A program made the position numbers and the translations under genes. The notes beneath the pieces were generated by a model. The model did no database searches. It was not told where the DNA came from and was given only the letters and a program-made list of their open reading frames with translations. From positions 107,520 to 171,519 of the forward strand of contig NZ_AOPZ01000017.1 in assembly GCF_000414115.1 (NCBI RefSeq): a stretch of DNA of 64,000 nucleotides, read 5' to 3'. The DNA comes from Streptomyces aurantiacus JA 4570 (GTDB lineage Bacteria; Actinomycetota; Actinomycetes; Streptomycetales; Streptomycetaceae). Shown here one piece after another: positions 40,277 through 48,228 of the stretch. The first letter of the stretch is position 1, and the number at the start of each line of letters is the position of its first letter.

Positions 40277-41359
40277 ATGAAACTGACCGACATATCGCTG
40301 GACTGGCTGCTGCCCGGCGGCATCCTGCTCCTGGGCATGGCAGTGGCGGTGGCGGTGCTCGCGCGGGGCAAGAAAGCCCAGGCGAAGGCCACGGCCTCCA
40401 GTGACGACTCGTGGGAGCGCAGCGAGGAACGCCGCCGCCGCAAAGAAGCCGTCTACGGCACCGCCTCCTACGTCCTGCTCTTCTGCTGCGCGGCCGTCGC
40501 CGCCGCCCTCTCCTTCCACGGCCTGGTCGGCTTCGGCCGGCAGAACCTGAACCTCTCCGGCGGCTGGGAGTACCTGGTCCCCTTCGGCCTCGACGGCGCC
40601 GCCATGTTCTGCTCCGTCCTCGCGGTGCGCGAGGCCAGCCACGGTGACGCGGCGCTCGGCTCGCGCCTGCTCGTGTGGACGTTCGCGGGCGCCGCCGCCT
40701 GGTTCAACTGGGTGCACGCGCCACGCGGCATCGCGCACGCGGGGGCCCCGCAGTTCTTCGCCGGGATGTCGCTGTCCGCGGCGGTCCTCTTCGACCGCGC
40801 GCTGAAGCAGACCCGCCGCGCCGCCCTGCGCGAGCAGGGACTCGTGCCGCGGCCGCTGCCGCAGATCCGCATCGTGCGCTGGCTGCGGGCGCCCCGGGAG
40901 ACCTTCGGCGCGTGGTCGCTGATGCTGCTCGAAGGCGTACGCACCCTCGACGAGGCCGTCGAGGAGGTGCGCGAGGACCGGCGCGAGAAGGAGCAGGCGC
41001 GGGTGCGGCGGCGCGACCAGGAGAAGCTGGAGCGGGCGCGGCTCAAGGCCATCAGCCGGGGGCACGGGCACCGGGGGTACCAGGGACGCGGCGGTGGCCG
41101 GCAGGTGGAGGTGCAGGTCGGCTCCTCCGGCGGGTCCGCGCAGGTCGGCGCGGACCCTGCCATAGTGGCGCCGCCACCCTCTCCGCCACCGCAGGAAGAA
41201 CTTCCCGTACGGTCCCGGCCCTCCCTTCAGGCCGTTCCGAATGACCCGGCCGCCGGTCCGGTGACCGTCGACCTCACGGCCGAGGACGATACCCAGACGC
41301 TGCCGCGGCTGGACTCCCTTGAGCAGAAGCTCAAGGATCTCGAGCAGCAGTTCGGCTGA
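40277..41359 (+). CDS. DUF2637 (SpdB-like) membrane protein
   Basis: A 360-residue protein with four or five transmembrane segments: LLPGGILLLGMAVAVAVLAR, SYVLLFCCAAVAAALSFHG, YLVPFGLDGAAMFCSVLAV (the conserved centre of DUF2637) and LVWTFAGAAAWFNWVHAP. The cytoplasmic C-terminus has an Arg/Glu-rich helix (EVREDRREKEQARVRRRDQE) and a proline-rich tail ending in LEQKLKDLEQQFG. DUF2637 proteins resemble the spread protein SpdB of Streptomyces conjugative plasmids, but a chromosomal copy of this type is common and of unknown role. The ATG at 40277 has AAGGGA upstream. Its C-terminus is followed by the dispersed intergenic repeat. Confidence 0.85.
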   Translation: MKLTDISLDWLLPGGILLLGMAVAVAVLARGKKAQAKATASSDDSWERSEERRRRKEAVYGTASYVLLFCCAAVAAALSFHGLVGFGRQNLNLSGGWEYLVPFGLDGAAMFCSVLAVREASHGDAALGSRLLVWTFAGAAAWFNWVHAPRGIAHAGAPQFFAGMSLSAAVLFDRALKQTRRAALREQGLVPRPLPQIRIVRWLRAPRETFGAWSLMLLEGVRTLDEAVEEVREDRREKEQARVRRRDQEKLERARLKAISRGHGHRGYQGRGGGRQVEVQVGSSGGSAQVGADPAIVAPPPSPPPQEELPVRSRPSLQAVPNDPAAGPVTVDLTAEDDTQTLPRLDSLEQKLKDLEQQFG

Positions 41360-41371
41360 CAGCTCGCACAT

Positions 41372-41413
41372 CAGCCCGTCCGGCGTTTGCGGACGAGCCG
41401 CGAAGCGGCGATA
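41372..41413. repeat. dispersed intergenic repeat, single copy
   Basis: A single copy of the element CAGCCCGTCCGGCGTTTG...GACGAGC with the hairpin GCCGC-GAA-GCGGC, ending GATA. It sits 13 bp after the DUF2637 stop, in a convergent gap, in the same kind of position as the copies at 28248 and 48931. Confidence 0.93.
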
Positions 41414-41468
41414 CGGGGGTCCAGGGGGCGCAGCGGGAAGGGGCGGGACTGGGGAGCCCCCGGCAGGG

Positions 41469-41957
41469 CTACCCCCCACCCCCGTCCAGCTCGAACCACA
41501 CCACCTTCCCCACCCCCTGCGCCCGCACCCCCCACGCGTCCGCGAGGGACTGCACGAGGAGGAGGCCGCGCCCGTGGGTGTCCTCGCCGTCCCCGGGCGC
41601 ACGCGGCCGGGGACGGCGCCCCACGAAGTCCCGGACCTCGACCCGCAACCGCCGCGGCCCCACCGTGGCGGTCAGAATCGCGTCCCGGTCCGTATGCACG
41701 AGCGCGTTGGTGACCAGCTCGCTGGCGAGCAGCTCCGCGGTCTCGGCCCGCCCGGGCCGCCCCCAGTGCCGCAACAGCTCCCGCAGCGCGCCCCGCGCCT
41801 CGGGCACCGCCCTCAGGTCGGCGCGCCCCAGCCTGCGCCGCAACTGGACGCTGCCGTCACCCGGCGCACCCCCGACCGCCTCGTCCCCTCGTTTCGGAAC
41901 GGACGCCTCCACACCGATGGAACCGATGGCGGCGCCTCCTCTTAGGTGTCTCGTCAT
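41469..41957 (-). CDS. RsbW-like HATPase (anti-sigma/regulatory ATPase)
   Basis: A 162-residue HATPase_c protein of the anti-sigma factor RsbW group. The N-box is AELLASELVTNALVHTDRDA, and the G-box region is EDTHGRGLLLVQSLADAWGV. The N-terminal half carries RRRLGRADLRAVPEARGALR, a common start for these streptomycete proteins. They phosphorylate or bind an anti-anti-sigma partner, but no partner gene is nearby. I used the ATG at 41957; the frame continues to 42068 with no clear ribosome binding site, so the N-terminus is uncertain. It lies convergent with the DUF2637 gene and divergent from the GH38 gene. Confidence 0.82.
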   Translation of the reverse strand: MTRHLRGGAAIGSIGVEASVPKRGDEAVGGAPGDGSVQLRRRLGRADLRAVPEARGALRELLRHWGRPGRAETAELLASELVTNALVHTDRDAILTATVGPRRLRVEVRDFVGRRPRPRAPGDGEDTHGRGLLLVQSLADAWGVRAQGVGKVVWFELDGGGG

Positions 41958-42167
41958 GAACCCCGCCCACCCGATGACCAAGCCCCCCGCCCGGCCTCTC
42001 AACTCGAACACGCTCACGGAATGCATGCCCGCCCCGCCTGGCGGCACGCATGTCCATTCGTCAACCAAAGATGCGGATGCGCCGATGGGTTGAGGGGAAG
42101 TGAAGCCGAGTACTCACCGATCGGCCCCGAATCGACCCCCCGTGAGCGACCACACGAAGGAGCCGCC

Positions 42168-45100
42168 GTGCACGACGACCGACAGCTGGTGGAGGAGCGC
42201 CTGGACCGCGCGCTGCGGCAGTTCATCCGGCCCGCCCAGTACGCGGCGCGGACGCCGCTGGCCCTCTCCGCGTGGCACGCGCCGGGCGAACCGGTGCCCG
42301 TGGGCGAGGCCCTGGCGGCGGCGTACGAGCCCTTCGAGACCGGAAGCGACTGGGGAAAGCCCTGGTCGACGAGTTGGTTCCGGCTCGAAGGCGTGGTGCC
42401 CGAGGAGTGGGAGGGCCGGCATGTCGAGGCGGTGATCGACCCCGGGTTCACCGGGGACGGGCCCGGCTTCCAGGCCGAGGGGCTGGTGTACGACGCCTCG
42501 GGCGTACCCCTCAAGGGCATTCACCCCCGCAATCGTCATGTGCCGGTGGCCACCCGCGCGCGGGGCGGCGAACCGGTGCGGCTGCTCCTGGAGGCGGCCG
42601 CCAATCCGGCCGTGCTGCACGACTTCGTACCGACCCCGCTCGGCGACATCCTGACCGCGGGCGATCGGCCCATCTACCGATTCGCGGCTGCCGACCTCGC
42701 CGTACTGGACGAGGACGTCTGGCAGCTCGTCCTGGACATCGAGGTCCTGTCGGAGCTCATGCGGGAGCTGGACGCGGGGCGGCAGCGACGCCAGGAGATC
42801 CTGCGGGCCATCGAGGACATGCTGGACGCGCTCGATCTGCACGACGTGTCCGGCACCGCCGCCGCGGCCCGCGCCGAGCTGGCGGAGGTGCTCGCGCGGC
42901 CCGCCCACGCCAGCGCCCACCGCGTATCGGCTGCCGGGCACGCGCATATCGACTCGGCGTGGCTGTGGCCGCTGCGCGAGACGGTACGCAAGGCGTCCCG
43001 GACGTTCGCCAATGTGACGGCCCTCGCGCGTGACTATCCGGAGCTGGTGTTCGCGTGCTCGCAGGCGCAGCAGTACGCGTGGGTCAAGGAACACCAGCCG
43101 CACATCTGGGAGCGCATCAAGAAGGCCGTGGCGGACGGCAATTGGGCGCCGGTTGGCTCCATGTGGGTGGAGTCGGACGCCAATATGCCGGGCGGTGAGG
43201 CGCTGGCCCGGCAGATCGTGCACGGGAAGCGGTTCTTCCAGGAGGAGTTCGGGGTCGAGACGGAGGAGATCTGGCTCCCGGACTCCTTCGGATACACCGC
43301 GGCCTTCCCGCAGTTGGCGAAACTCGCGGGCGTACGGTGGTTCCTCACCCAGAAGCTGAGCTGGAACCAGTCCAACAAGATGCCGCACCACACCTTCTGG
43401 TGGGAGGGCATCGACGGCACGCGGGTCTTCACGCACTTCCCGCCCGTGGACACGTACAACTCCCAGCTCCACGCCTCCGAACTCGCCCACGCGGAGCGGA
43501 ACTTCGCCGACAAGGGCCGTGCGACGCGCTCCCTGGTGCCGTTCGGCTGGGGCGACGGCGGTGGCGGTCCGACCCGCGAGATGCTGGAGCGGGCGCGCCG
43601 CCTGCGCTCCCTGGAGGGCTCGCCGCGCGTCGAGATCGAGAAGCCGTCGGCGTTCTTCTCGGCGGCCGAGGAGGAGTACGGCGAGCGGGCACCGGTGTGG
43701 TCCGGTGAGCTGTACCTGGAGCTGCACCGGGGGACGTACACGTCGCAGGCCGCCACCAAGCGCGGCAACCGGCGCAGCGAACACGCCCTGCGCGAGGCCG
43801 AGTTGTGGTGCACGGCCGCCGCCGTGAAGGACCCCGCGTACGCCTATCCGTACCACGACCTGGACCGACTCTGGCGAACGGTCCTGCTGCACCAGTTCCA
43901 CGACATCCTGCCGGGCTCGTCCATCGCCTGGGTGCACCGGGAGGCCCGCGACACCTATGCGCGGGTGCTCGCGGAGCTGGACTCGCTCACCGCGGAGGCG
44001 GTACGCCACCTGGGCGGCGGCGAGGCGTCGGTGCTCAACGCGTCGCCGTACGAGCGCGGTGAGGTCGTCGAGCACGAGGGGCGGCTCGTGCACGTGAACG
44101 TCGGCGGGTTCGGTGCCCAGGAGCTCGCGCGGGACGCCGGGCACGAGCGGGACGCGGGCACGGTGACGTCCGCGACCCGGACCGGGCAGGAGATCGTCCT
44201 GTCCAACGAGCACCTGCGGGTGACCGTCGACTCCGACGGGCTCCTCTCCTCCGTCCTCGACCGGGCCGCCGACCGCGAGGTCCTCGCCCCCGGCAGCCGC
44301 GGCAACCTCCTCCAGCTGCACCCCGACCACCCCACCCACTACGACGCCTGGGACCTCGACAAGCACTACCGTCACCGGCACACCGACCTCACCGCGGCCG
44401 AGTCGGTGGAGCTGGTGGAGGACGGGCCGCTGCGCGCGTCCGTGCGGGTCGTCCGGTCCTTCGGAGCCGGGTCGCGGATCACGCAGGAGCTGCGGCTCGC
44501 CGCGGGCAGCCGGCGCCTCGACGTCGTCACGGAGGTGGAGTGGCGCGAGTCGGAGAAGGTGCTGAAGGCCGCGTTCCCGCTGGACGTGCAGGCCGAACGG
44601 TCGGCCGCCGAGATCCAATTCGGGCATGTGCACCGCCCCACGCACGCCAACACGTCCTGGGACGCGGCGCGGTACGAGATCTGCGCGCACCGGTGGCTGC
44701 GGGTCGCCGAGGACGGGTACGGGGTCGCGGTGCTCAACGACTCCACGTACGGGCACGACGTGACCCGTGCCCCGCACGCCGAGGGTCTCGGCACGACCGT
44801 CCGCCTCACGCTGCTGCGCGCGCCCCACAGCCCCGACCCGGAGACCGACCTCGGCACCCATCACTTCACGTACGCGCTGCTGCCCGGGGCTGCGACGGGG
44901 GACGCGGTCGCGGAGGGGCTCGCGCTGAATCTCCCCCTGCGGGTCGCGTCGGCACCCGCGGTGGCACCCCTGGTGCGGGTCGACCACCCCGGAGTGACCG
45001 TCGAGTCGGTCAAGCTGGCGGAGGATCGGAGCGGTGATGTCGTGGTGCGGCTGTACGAGTCCTGCGGCGGGCGGGCCCGTGCCGTCCTCACGACGTCGTT

Positions 45101-45230
45101 CCCCGTCACCCGGGCCAACGTCACGGACCTCCTGGAGCGCCCCCTCCACCCCGCCGACACCTCCGGCGCGGGACTCTCCCTGTCCCTGCGCCCCTTCCAG
45201 ATCCTGACCCTGCGGCTGCGTCCGGCGTAG
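42168..45230 (+). CDS. GH38 alpha-mannosidase
   Basis: A 1020-residue cytoplasmic glycoside hydrolase of family 38. The zinc-binding HxHxDxxW stretch HAHIDSAWLWPLRETVRK starts near residue 258, and the segment WLPDSFGYTAAFPQLAKLAG near 369 holds the nucleophile Asp. Further downstream, the conserved FLTQKLSWNQSNKMPHHTFW and HDILPGSSIAWVHREARDTY are seen, followed by the C-terminal beta-domains. There is no signal peptide. The GTG at 42168 follows AAGGAG with proper spacing. It is monocistronic. It probably trims alpha-mannosides taken up by the cell; the inducer is unknown and no transporter is adjacent. Confidence 0.92.
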   Translation: MHDDRQLVEERLDRALRQFIRPAQYAARTPLALSAWHAPGEPVPVGEALAAAYEPFETGSDWGKPWSTSWFRLEGVVPEEWEGRHVEAVIDPGFTGDGPGFQAEGLVYDASGVPLKGIHPRNRHVPVATRARGGEPVRLLLEAAANPAVLHDFVPTPLGDILTAGDRPIYRFAAADLAVLDEDVWQLVLDIEVLSELMRELDAGRQRRQEILRAIEDMLDALDLHDVSGTAAAARAELAEVLARPAHASAHRVSAAGHAHIDSAWLWPLRETVRKASRTFANVTALARDYPELVFACSQAQQYAWVKEHQPHIWERIKKAVADGNWAPVGSMWVESDANMPGGEALARQIVHGKRFFQEEFGVETEEIWLPDSFGYTAAFPQLAKLAGVRWFLTQKLSWNQSNKMPHHTFWWEGIDGTRVFTHFPPVDTYNSQLHASELAHAERNFADKGRATRSLVPFGWGDGGGGPTREMLERARRLRSLEGSPRVEIEKPSAFFSAAEEEYGERAPVWSGELYLELHRGTYTSQAATKRGNRRSEHALREAELWCTAAAVKDPAYAYPYHDLDRLWRTVLLHQFHDILPGSSIAWVHREARDTYARVLAELDSLTAEAVRHLGGGEASVLNASPYERGEVVEHEGRLVHVNVGGFGAQELARDAGHERDAGTVTSATRTGQEIVLSNEHLRVTVDSDGLLSSVLDRAADREVLAPGSRGNLLQLHPDHPTHYDAWDLDKHYRHRHTDLTAAESVELVEDGPLRASVRVVRSFGAGSRITQELRLAAGSRRLDVVTEVEWRESEKVLKAAFPLDVQAERSAAEIQFGHVHRPTHANTSWDAARYEICAHRWLRVAEDGYGVAVLNDSTYGHDVTRAPHAEGLGTTVRLTLLRAPHSPDPETDLGTHHFTYALLPGAATGDAVAEGLALNLPLRVASAPAVAPLVRVDHPGVTVESVKLAEDRSGDVVVRLYESCGGRARAVLTTSFPVTRANVTDLLERPLHPADTSGAGLSLSLRPFQILTLRLRPA

Positions 45231-45242
45231 CCCCTGCGTGGC

Positions 45243-45368
45243 GTCTGGTGCATCCGGCTGTCTGTCCGCACGGACGAGACGACGAGCCCGGAGCGGCAGC
45301 GCGAGGCCGATGACATAGCGGCGGCGGCCCTCGGCATCAACTTCGGCGAGGGCGCCGCCCTGCGCGAT
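45243..45368 (+). pseudogene. serine recombinase N-terminal fragment
   Basis: Directly after the GH38 stop, one + frame reads WCIRLSVRTDETTSPERQRE and then ADDIAAAALGINFGEGAALR. This is the start of a serine recombinase (the family has R-LSV-TDETTSPERQRE-E). No start codon or ribosome binding site precedes it, and the homology ends after about 42 codons at a second GC-rich stretch. It is a remnant of an integrase of an integrated plasmid or phage. Confidence 0.8.
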
Positions 45369-45409
45369 GCGTCGCGATGCGGCCGCGCGGCTCCGCAGCC
45401 GGATACAGG

Positions 45410-45559
45410 AACGCGGGCACGCCTGTGCTGTGCCACGGCTGCCACCAGCTCAAGACACGTACCGAGTTCGGCATCGAGAGTGCCCGATCTCTGGGCTATG
45501 CGCCCATCAGTAACTGGAGCTCCCTGGAGGGGTCGAACGCCCCGCCAGCACTCGTCTGA
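45410..45559 (+). pseudogene. C-terminal remnant of an unidentified Cys-rich protein
   Basis: A + frame different from the recombinase fragment runs 49 codons to a TGA at 45557: VLCHGCHQLKTRTEFGIESA, then RSLGYAPISNWSS. The Cys-x2-Cys pattern and positive residues suggest a zinc-ribbon or HNH-type element protein. It overlaps the 3' end of the minus-strand membrane protein gene by about 50 bp and has no start of its own. Probably a leftover of the same lost element as the recombinase fragment. Confidence 0.5.
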
Positions 45560-46052
45560 TTGCCGCAGTGTTTCTTACTTTTTTCCAGCCACCAGGAGTG
45601 GGGATCCATGCGTGTGAGCGATTGTCAATCACAGTAAGACCTAGTGGATCATAGAGAATCGCGCCCCCGTTCTGGCGCCTCACAGGAACGTCAGTTCCTT
45701 CCGAGGTTCGTCGGAAGGATACCTTGAATTCACCTCCCGGTGGCACAAAGTACAGGTGCGGCGCCTGAATGCTTAGCGATTCCTCTGATGCGGTGGGACC
45801 CCACCGAATGGAAATCGGCGAAAAATCCTCGCAGCCCTCCATGATGACCTTTATTGGTAACGACCCTCTATTATCGAGATAGGCGCGCACCTTGCCGTCG
45901 AAACCGACACGGGCCCAGTAAGAGACTTGGCTGATCAGTTCGCTGCGTTGTCGTTCCTGATCACGTATCAGGATCACCATTCCGAGTAGGAGAGTGCCAC
46001 TCGTGGTGATCGCACCCACCCACGTCGGAACATCGCCCCAGTCAACCCCCAT
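45507..46052 (-). CDS. hypothetical single-pass membrane protein, lower GC
   Basis: A 181-residue protein with an N-terminal transmembrane segment (WVGAITTSGTLLLGMVILIR) followed by a charged stretch and a soluble part. The start is placed at the ATG at 46052 (MGVDWGDVPTW); the frame is open further up but lacks a ribosome binding site. Base composition and codon use are clearly less GC-rich than the neighbours (for example TTTATTGGTAAC and TATTATCGAG stretches), a sign of foreign origin. Similar short N-anchored proteins are frequent in Streptomyces mobile regions. It lies between recombinase remnants and a small membrane protein; function unknown. Confidence 0.6.
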   Translation of the reverse strand: MGVDWGDVPTWVGAITTSGTLLLGMVILIRDQERQRSELISQVSYWARVGFDGKVRAYLDNRGSLPIKVIMEGCEDFSPISIRWGPTASEESLSIQAPHLYFVPPGGEFKVSFRRTSEGTDVPVRRQNGGAILYDPLGLTVIDNRSHAWIPTPGGWKKVRNTAAIRRVLAGRSTPPGSSSY

Positions 46053-46195
46053 CGGGTCAGGATAGGCGGGCAGGCATGCTGCCGCAGCTCTTGCGTAAAG
46101 GGTGCGATGTAGGTGTGCACTCTGCCCCGAGTAGCCCCGGTTGGTCGTCGGCTTGAAACGGGCGGCAGAGGCTGTTCGAGTCCGCCCGCCCCTCT

Positions 46196-46354
46196 TCATC
46201 GACTCGTCCACCATGTGACCCCAGCGGCAACAGCACTAGTCCCGAGCGAGATCAACCATGCCGGTATCCGCTTGATGGTCAAGTGCACACCACCTAGGCG
46301 TAGTTCGATTTGCGGTGGTGGCGCGCTGGGCTGATCTTCGCTGGGTTTGGACAC
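46196..46354 (-). CDS. 52-residue membrane protein
   Basis: A short protein starting VSKPSEDQPSAPPPQIELRL, then GGVHLTIKRIPAWLISLGTS and AVAAGVTWWTSR. The second half is one transmembrane helix and the ending TWWTSR recalls a conserved family of tiny hydrophobic proteins of actinobacterial elements. The GTG at 46354 has a strong AGGAGG spaced 4 bases. It is leftward, like the gene at 45507, with a gap of about 140 bp. Its frame is open upstream to 46606, but only the part after the GTG has protein-like bias. Too short for a firm family assignment. Confidence 0.62.
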   Translation of the reverse strand: MSKPSEDQPSAPPPQIELRLGGVHLTIKRIPAWLISLGTSAVAAGVTWWTSR

Positions 46355-46544
46355 CGGTCCTCCTGAGAGCTGGTGTCCCCATACCAACCACCCCGCGTCA
46401 GTGGCACACCATTTGGCGAGCCCTGGCGAATCCTGGCGAATAGTCGCGCGCCTGTGGCGGATCGGTCGGAACCCTTGACGCTCCCGATGTGAGGTGTCCC
46501 ATGCCTTGCGGGCCCCGTACCCTCTACAGATCCCCGGGTGCCCC

Positions 46545-46625
46545 GAGCTGACGAGCGGGGGCGCTCCCGGCATCCAGGTCACCGACCTCGGCGAGTCCCA
46601 CGGCAAGCCCGTCTACCGCACCCGC
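46545..46625 (+). pseudogene. coding remnant upstream of the XRE gene
   Basis: One + frame of 27 codons, nearly all ending in G or C, reads ELTSGGAPGIQVTDLGESHG and KPVYRTR. It precedes the truncated XRE gene in another frame, has no start, and stops shortly after the junction. It looks like the piece of a foreign gene joined to the broken XRE gene. Parent family not recognised. Confidence 0.4.
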
Positions 46626-46635
46626 ACAGGAAGGC

Positions 46636-47778
46636 TTGGCCGAGCGGTCCGGTGTCTCCGTTGACGTCCGCAAGCTGGAGCAGAGGCGCAAGCACAGCGC
46701 GCGTTTGCCCACACTGCACGCCCTGTCCAGAGGGCTGGGCGTTGAGTTGACGAGCCTTCTGGGAGATCCGCCCGGTGTCCCCTCCAACGGGGAGGCGGAC
46801 CCACCCGCACTGGTTGCCGTACGGCGCGCCATCATGCCTCCGTTGTTCGCCCCGCCTGCGGAGCCCAACGGGGCCGAGCGGCTGTCCCTGCCTCTGCTGC
46901 GCGCCGAACTGGCCGAGGGGTGGACGCTCTACCACGGTGCGGAGTTCGGGCGCCTCATGGCAGTACTGCCGGGGATCATCGCGGACGCGCGATTCGCTGC
47001 TGCTGTCGGCACCCCGGAGGAGCGTGCCGCCGGCCAGGCTGCGTTGGGCAAGGCCCTCCAGCTGGGTGGCCACTTGGCCATCGGGCTCGGGAAGTCGGAT
47101 CTTGCTCTGTCGGCTCTGGAACGGGCCATCGATGCCGCCGGGCAGTCTGCCGATCCCTTGCTGCCTGCCATGGTGTCCAACTCCGTTGCCTGGGCCTATC
47201 AGCGGCAGAATCGCTTGGACGATGCACAGCATCTGGCGGTGTACGCCGCCGATGGCGTCGAGCGGGATCACGTGCACACGGCCGAGGGTGTAAGGGTGTG
47301 GGGTGGCTTGCTGATGTCGGCGGCCACCAGTTACGCAAGGAACGACGACTACGACACCGCGAACGCCATGATGAGGACGGCGGAGAGGGCGGCCGGGCGG
47401 CTTGCCCAGTTGCCACCGCCCGCTGACAGCAAACTGGTGTCGGTGTTCTCCAAGTCGTCCGTACGAATCGAACGCGTCAGGCTCGCTGTCCAGCACGAAC
47501 GACCGGAAGAGGCGCTGACGTTGGCGCGGGGGATGCGTCTGAGCAAGGACGTTCCGCCGTCGTGGCGGACGTGGCTGCTGCTGGACGTGGCGCGGGCCCA
47601 CACCGATGTCGCAGACGCCGTCGGAGTCGTCAAGGCACTTGAAGCGCTGCGGCGTGTCGCACCTGCGTGGATGCGCCATCACACGCTCGCCGTCGCCATC
47701 GTGACCGATCTCCTGGCCACTTCGTCCCAGCCTCCTGGGCTGCGCAGGCTCGCGGAGTTCCTCGGGGTGCCTCAATAG
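46636..47778 (+). CDS. XRE-type regulator with truncated HTH and TPR-like C-terminal domain
   Basis: A 380-residue reading frame. The start of the HTH is missing: the family has about 20 residues before LAERSGVS, but here the frame only opens with a TTG at that point. The helix that should read VDVIRKLEQGRK is VDVRKLEQRRK, so one residue (Ile) is deleted and Gly changed to Arg. The large remainder (about 60-380) is the normal helical TPR-like sensor part of Streptomyces XRE regulators (for example LGKSDLALSALERAIDAAGQ and WAYQRQNRLDDAQHLAVYAA). Upstream lies an unrelated coding remnant. AGGAAGG lies one base before the TTG, too close to be a normal site. Probably a broken gene; DNA binding is doubtful. 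Confidence 0.6.
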   Translation: MAERSGVSVDVRKLEQRRKHSARLPTLHALSRGLGVELTSLLGDPPGVPSNGEADPPALVAVRRAIMPPLFAPPAEPNGAERLSLPLLRAELAEGWTLYHGAEFGRLMAVLPGIIADARFAAAVGTPEERAAGQAALGKALQLGGHLAIGLGKSDLALSALERAIDAAGQSADPLLPAMVSNSVAWAYQRQNRLDDAQHLAVYAADGVERDHVHTAEGVRVWGGLLMSAATSYARNDDYDTANAMMRTAERAAGRLAQLPPPADSKLVSVFSKSSVRIERVRLAVQHERPEEALTLARGMRLSKDVPPSWRTWLLLDVARAHTDVADAVGVVKALEALRRVAPAWMRHHTLAVAIVTDLLATSSQPPGLRRLAEFLGVPQ

Positions 47779-47840
47779 CGTTCCAGGAGTGGGACGTTCC
47801 GTCCCTGTGGGATCACCGTGGGTCACGCCAGTCTGTCGGC

Positions 47841-48074
47841 ATGGCTTCCCATGGACGGGCAACTGAGGGCGGCGCGGCTGGTGCCGGAGAGCACCCGCCC
47901 GACGACGACTTGACGGCATTCATCGAGTCCCGGGGCTTCTGGCGGCTTGCCCCGGACTGGTGGCCGCATGCCTTCAACTGCACGCCGTCCCGGGACGCCC
48001 TCAAGCATGTTGAAGCGGCTCTGCTCCAGAGGCCGGGGCAGGGCCACGCACCCCGCCTGCCAGAGGAGGCATAA
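47841..48074 (+). CDS. hypothetical 77-residue protein
   Basis: A short frame downstream of the XRE gene. The first 20 residues are low complexity and the rest (DDDLTAFIESRGFWRLAPDW, then WPHAFNCTPSRDAL) shows good codon bias and an aromatic-rich pattern. No ribosome binding site precedes the ATG at 47841; the frame is open upstream into the XRE 3' end, so the real start is unsure or this is another remnant. Function unknown. Confidence 0.4.
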   Translation: MASHGRATEGGAAGAGEHPPDDDLTAFIESRGFWRLAPDWWPHAFNCTPSRDALKHVEAALLQRPGQGHAPRLPEEA

Positions 48075-48149
48075 CGAGCTGTGGGAGGTCGACGCATCCG
48101 GTTGCTCACCCTGCGACGACAAGGTCCCCGACAGCCACTGACCCAGCGC

Positions 48150-48193
48150 TAGAGTTCCTGCCCCTGTCCCTCGTATCCGAGGTCCGGGGGCAG
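48150..48193 (+). promoter_or_regulatory. promoter -10 and leader hairpin of the methyltransferase gene
   Basis: TAGAGT at 48150-48155 is a good -10. Just downstream, CTGCCCC at 48158-48164 pairs with GGGGCAG at 48187-48193, with a further CTCG/CGAG pairing inside. The hairpin ends 35 bp before the TTG start of the methyltransferase, so it sits in the leader and could act as an attenuator or stabilise the mRNA. Confidence 0.5.
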
Positions 48194-48228
48194 TGCCATG
48201 CCTCTCACCCCCGCACGGAGGAAGCCCG

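Noticed and set aside
40277..41359. DUF2637 gene as part of an integrated conjugative element
   Set aside because: No transfer, replication or integration gene adjoins it, its GC content is normal, and chromosomal copies are common in Streptomyces.
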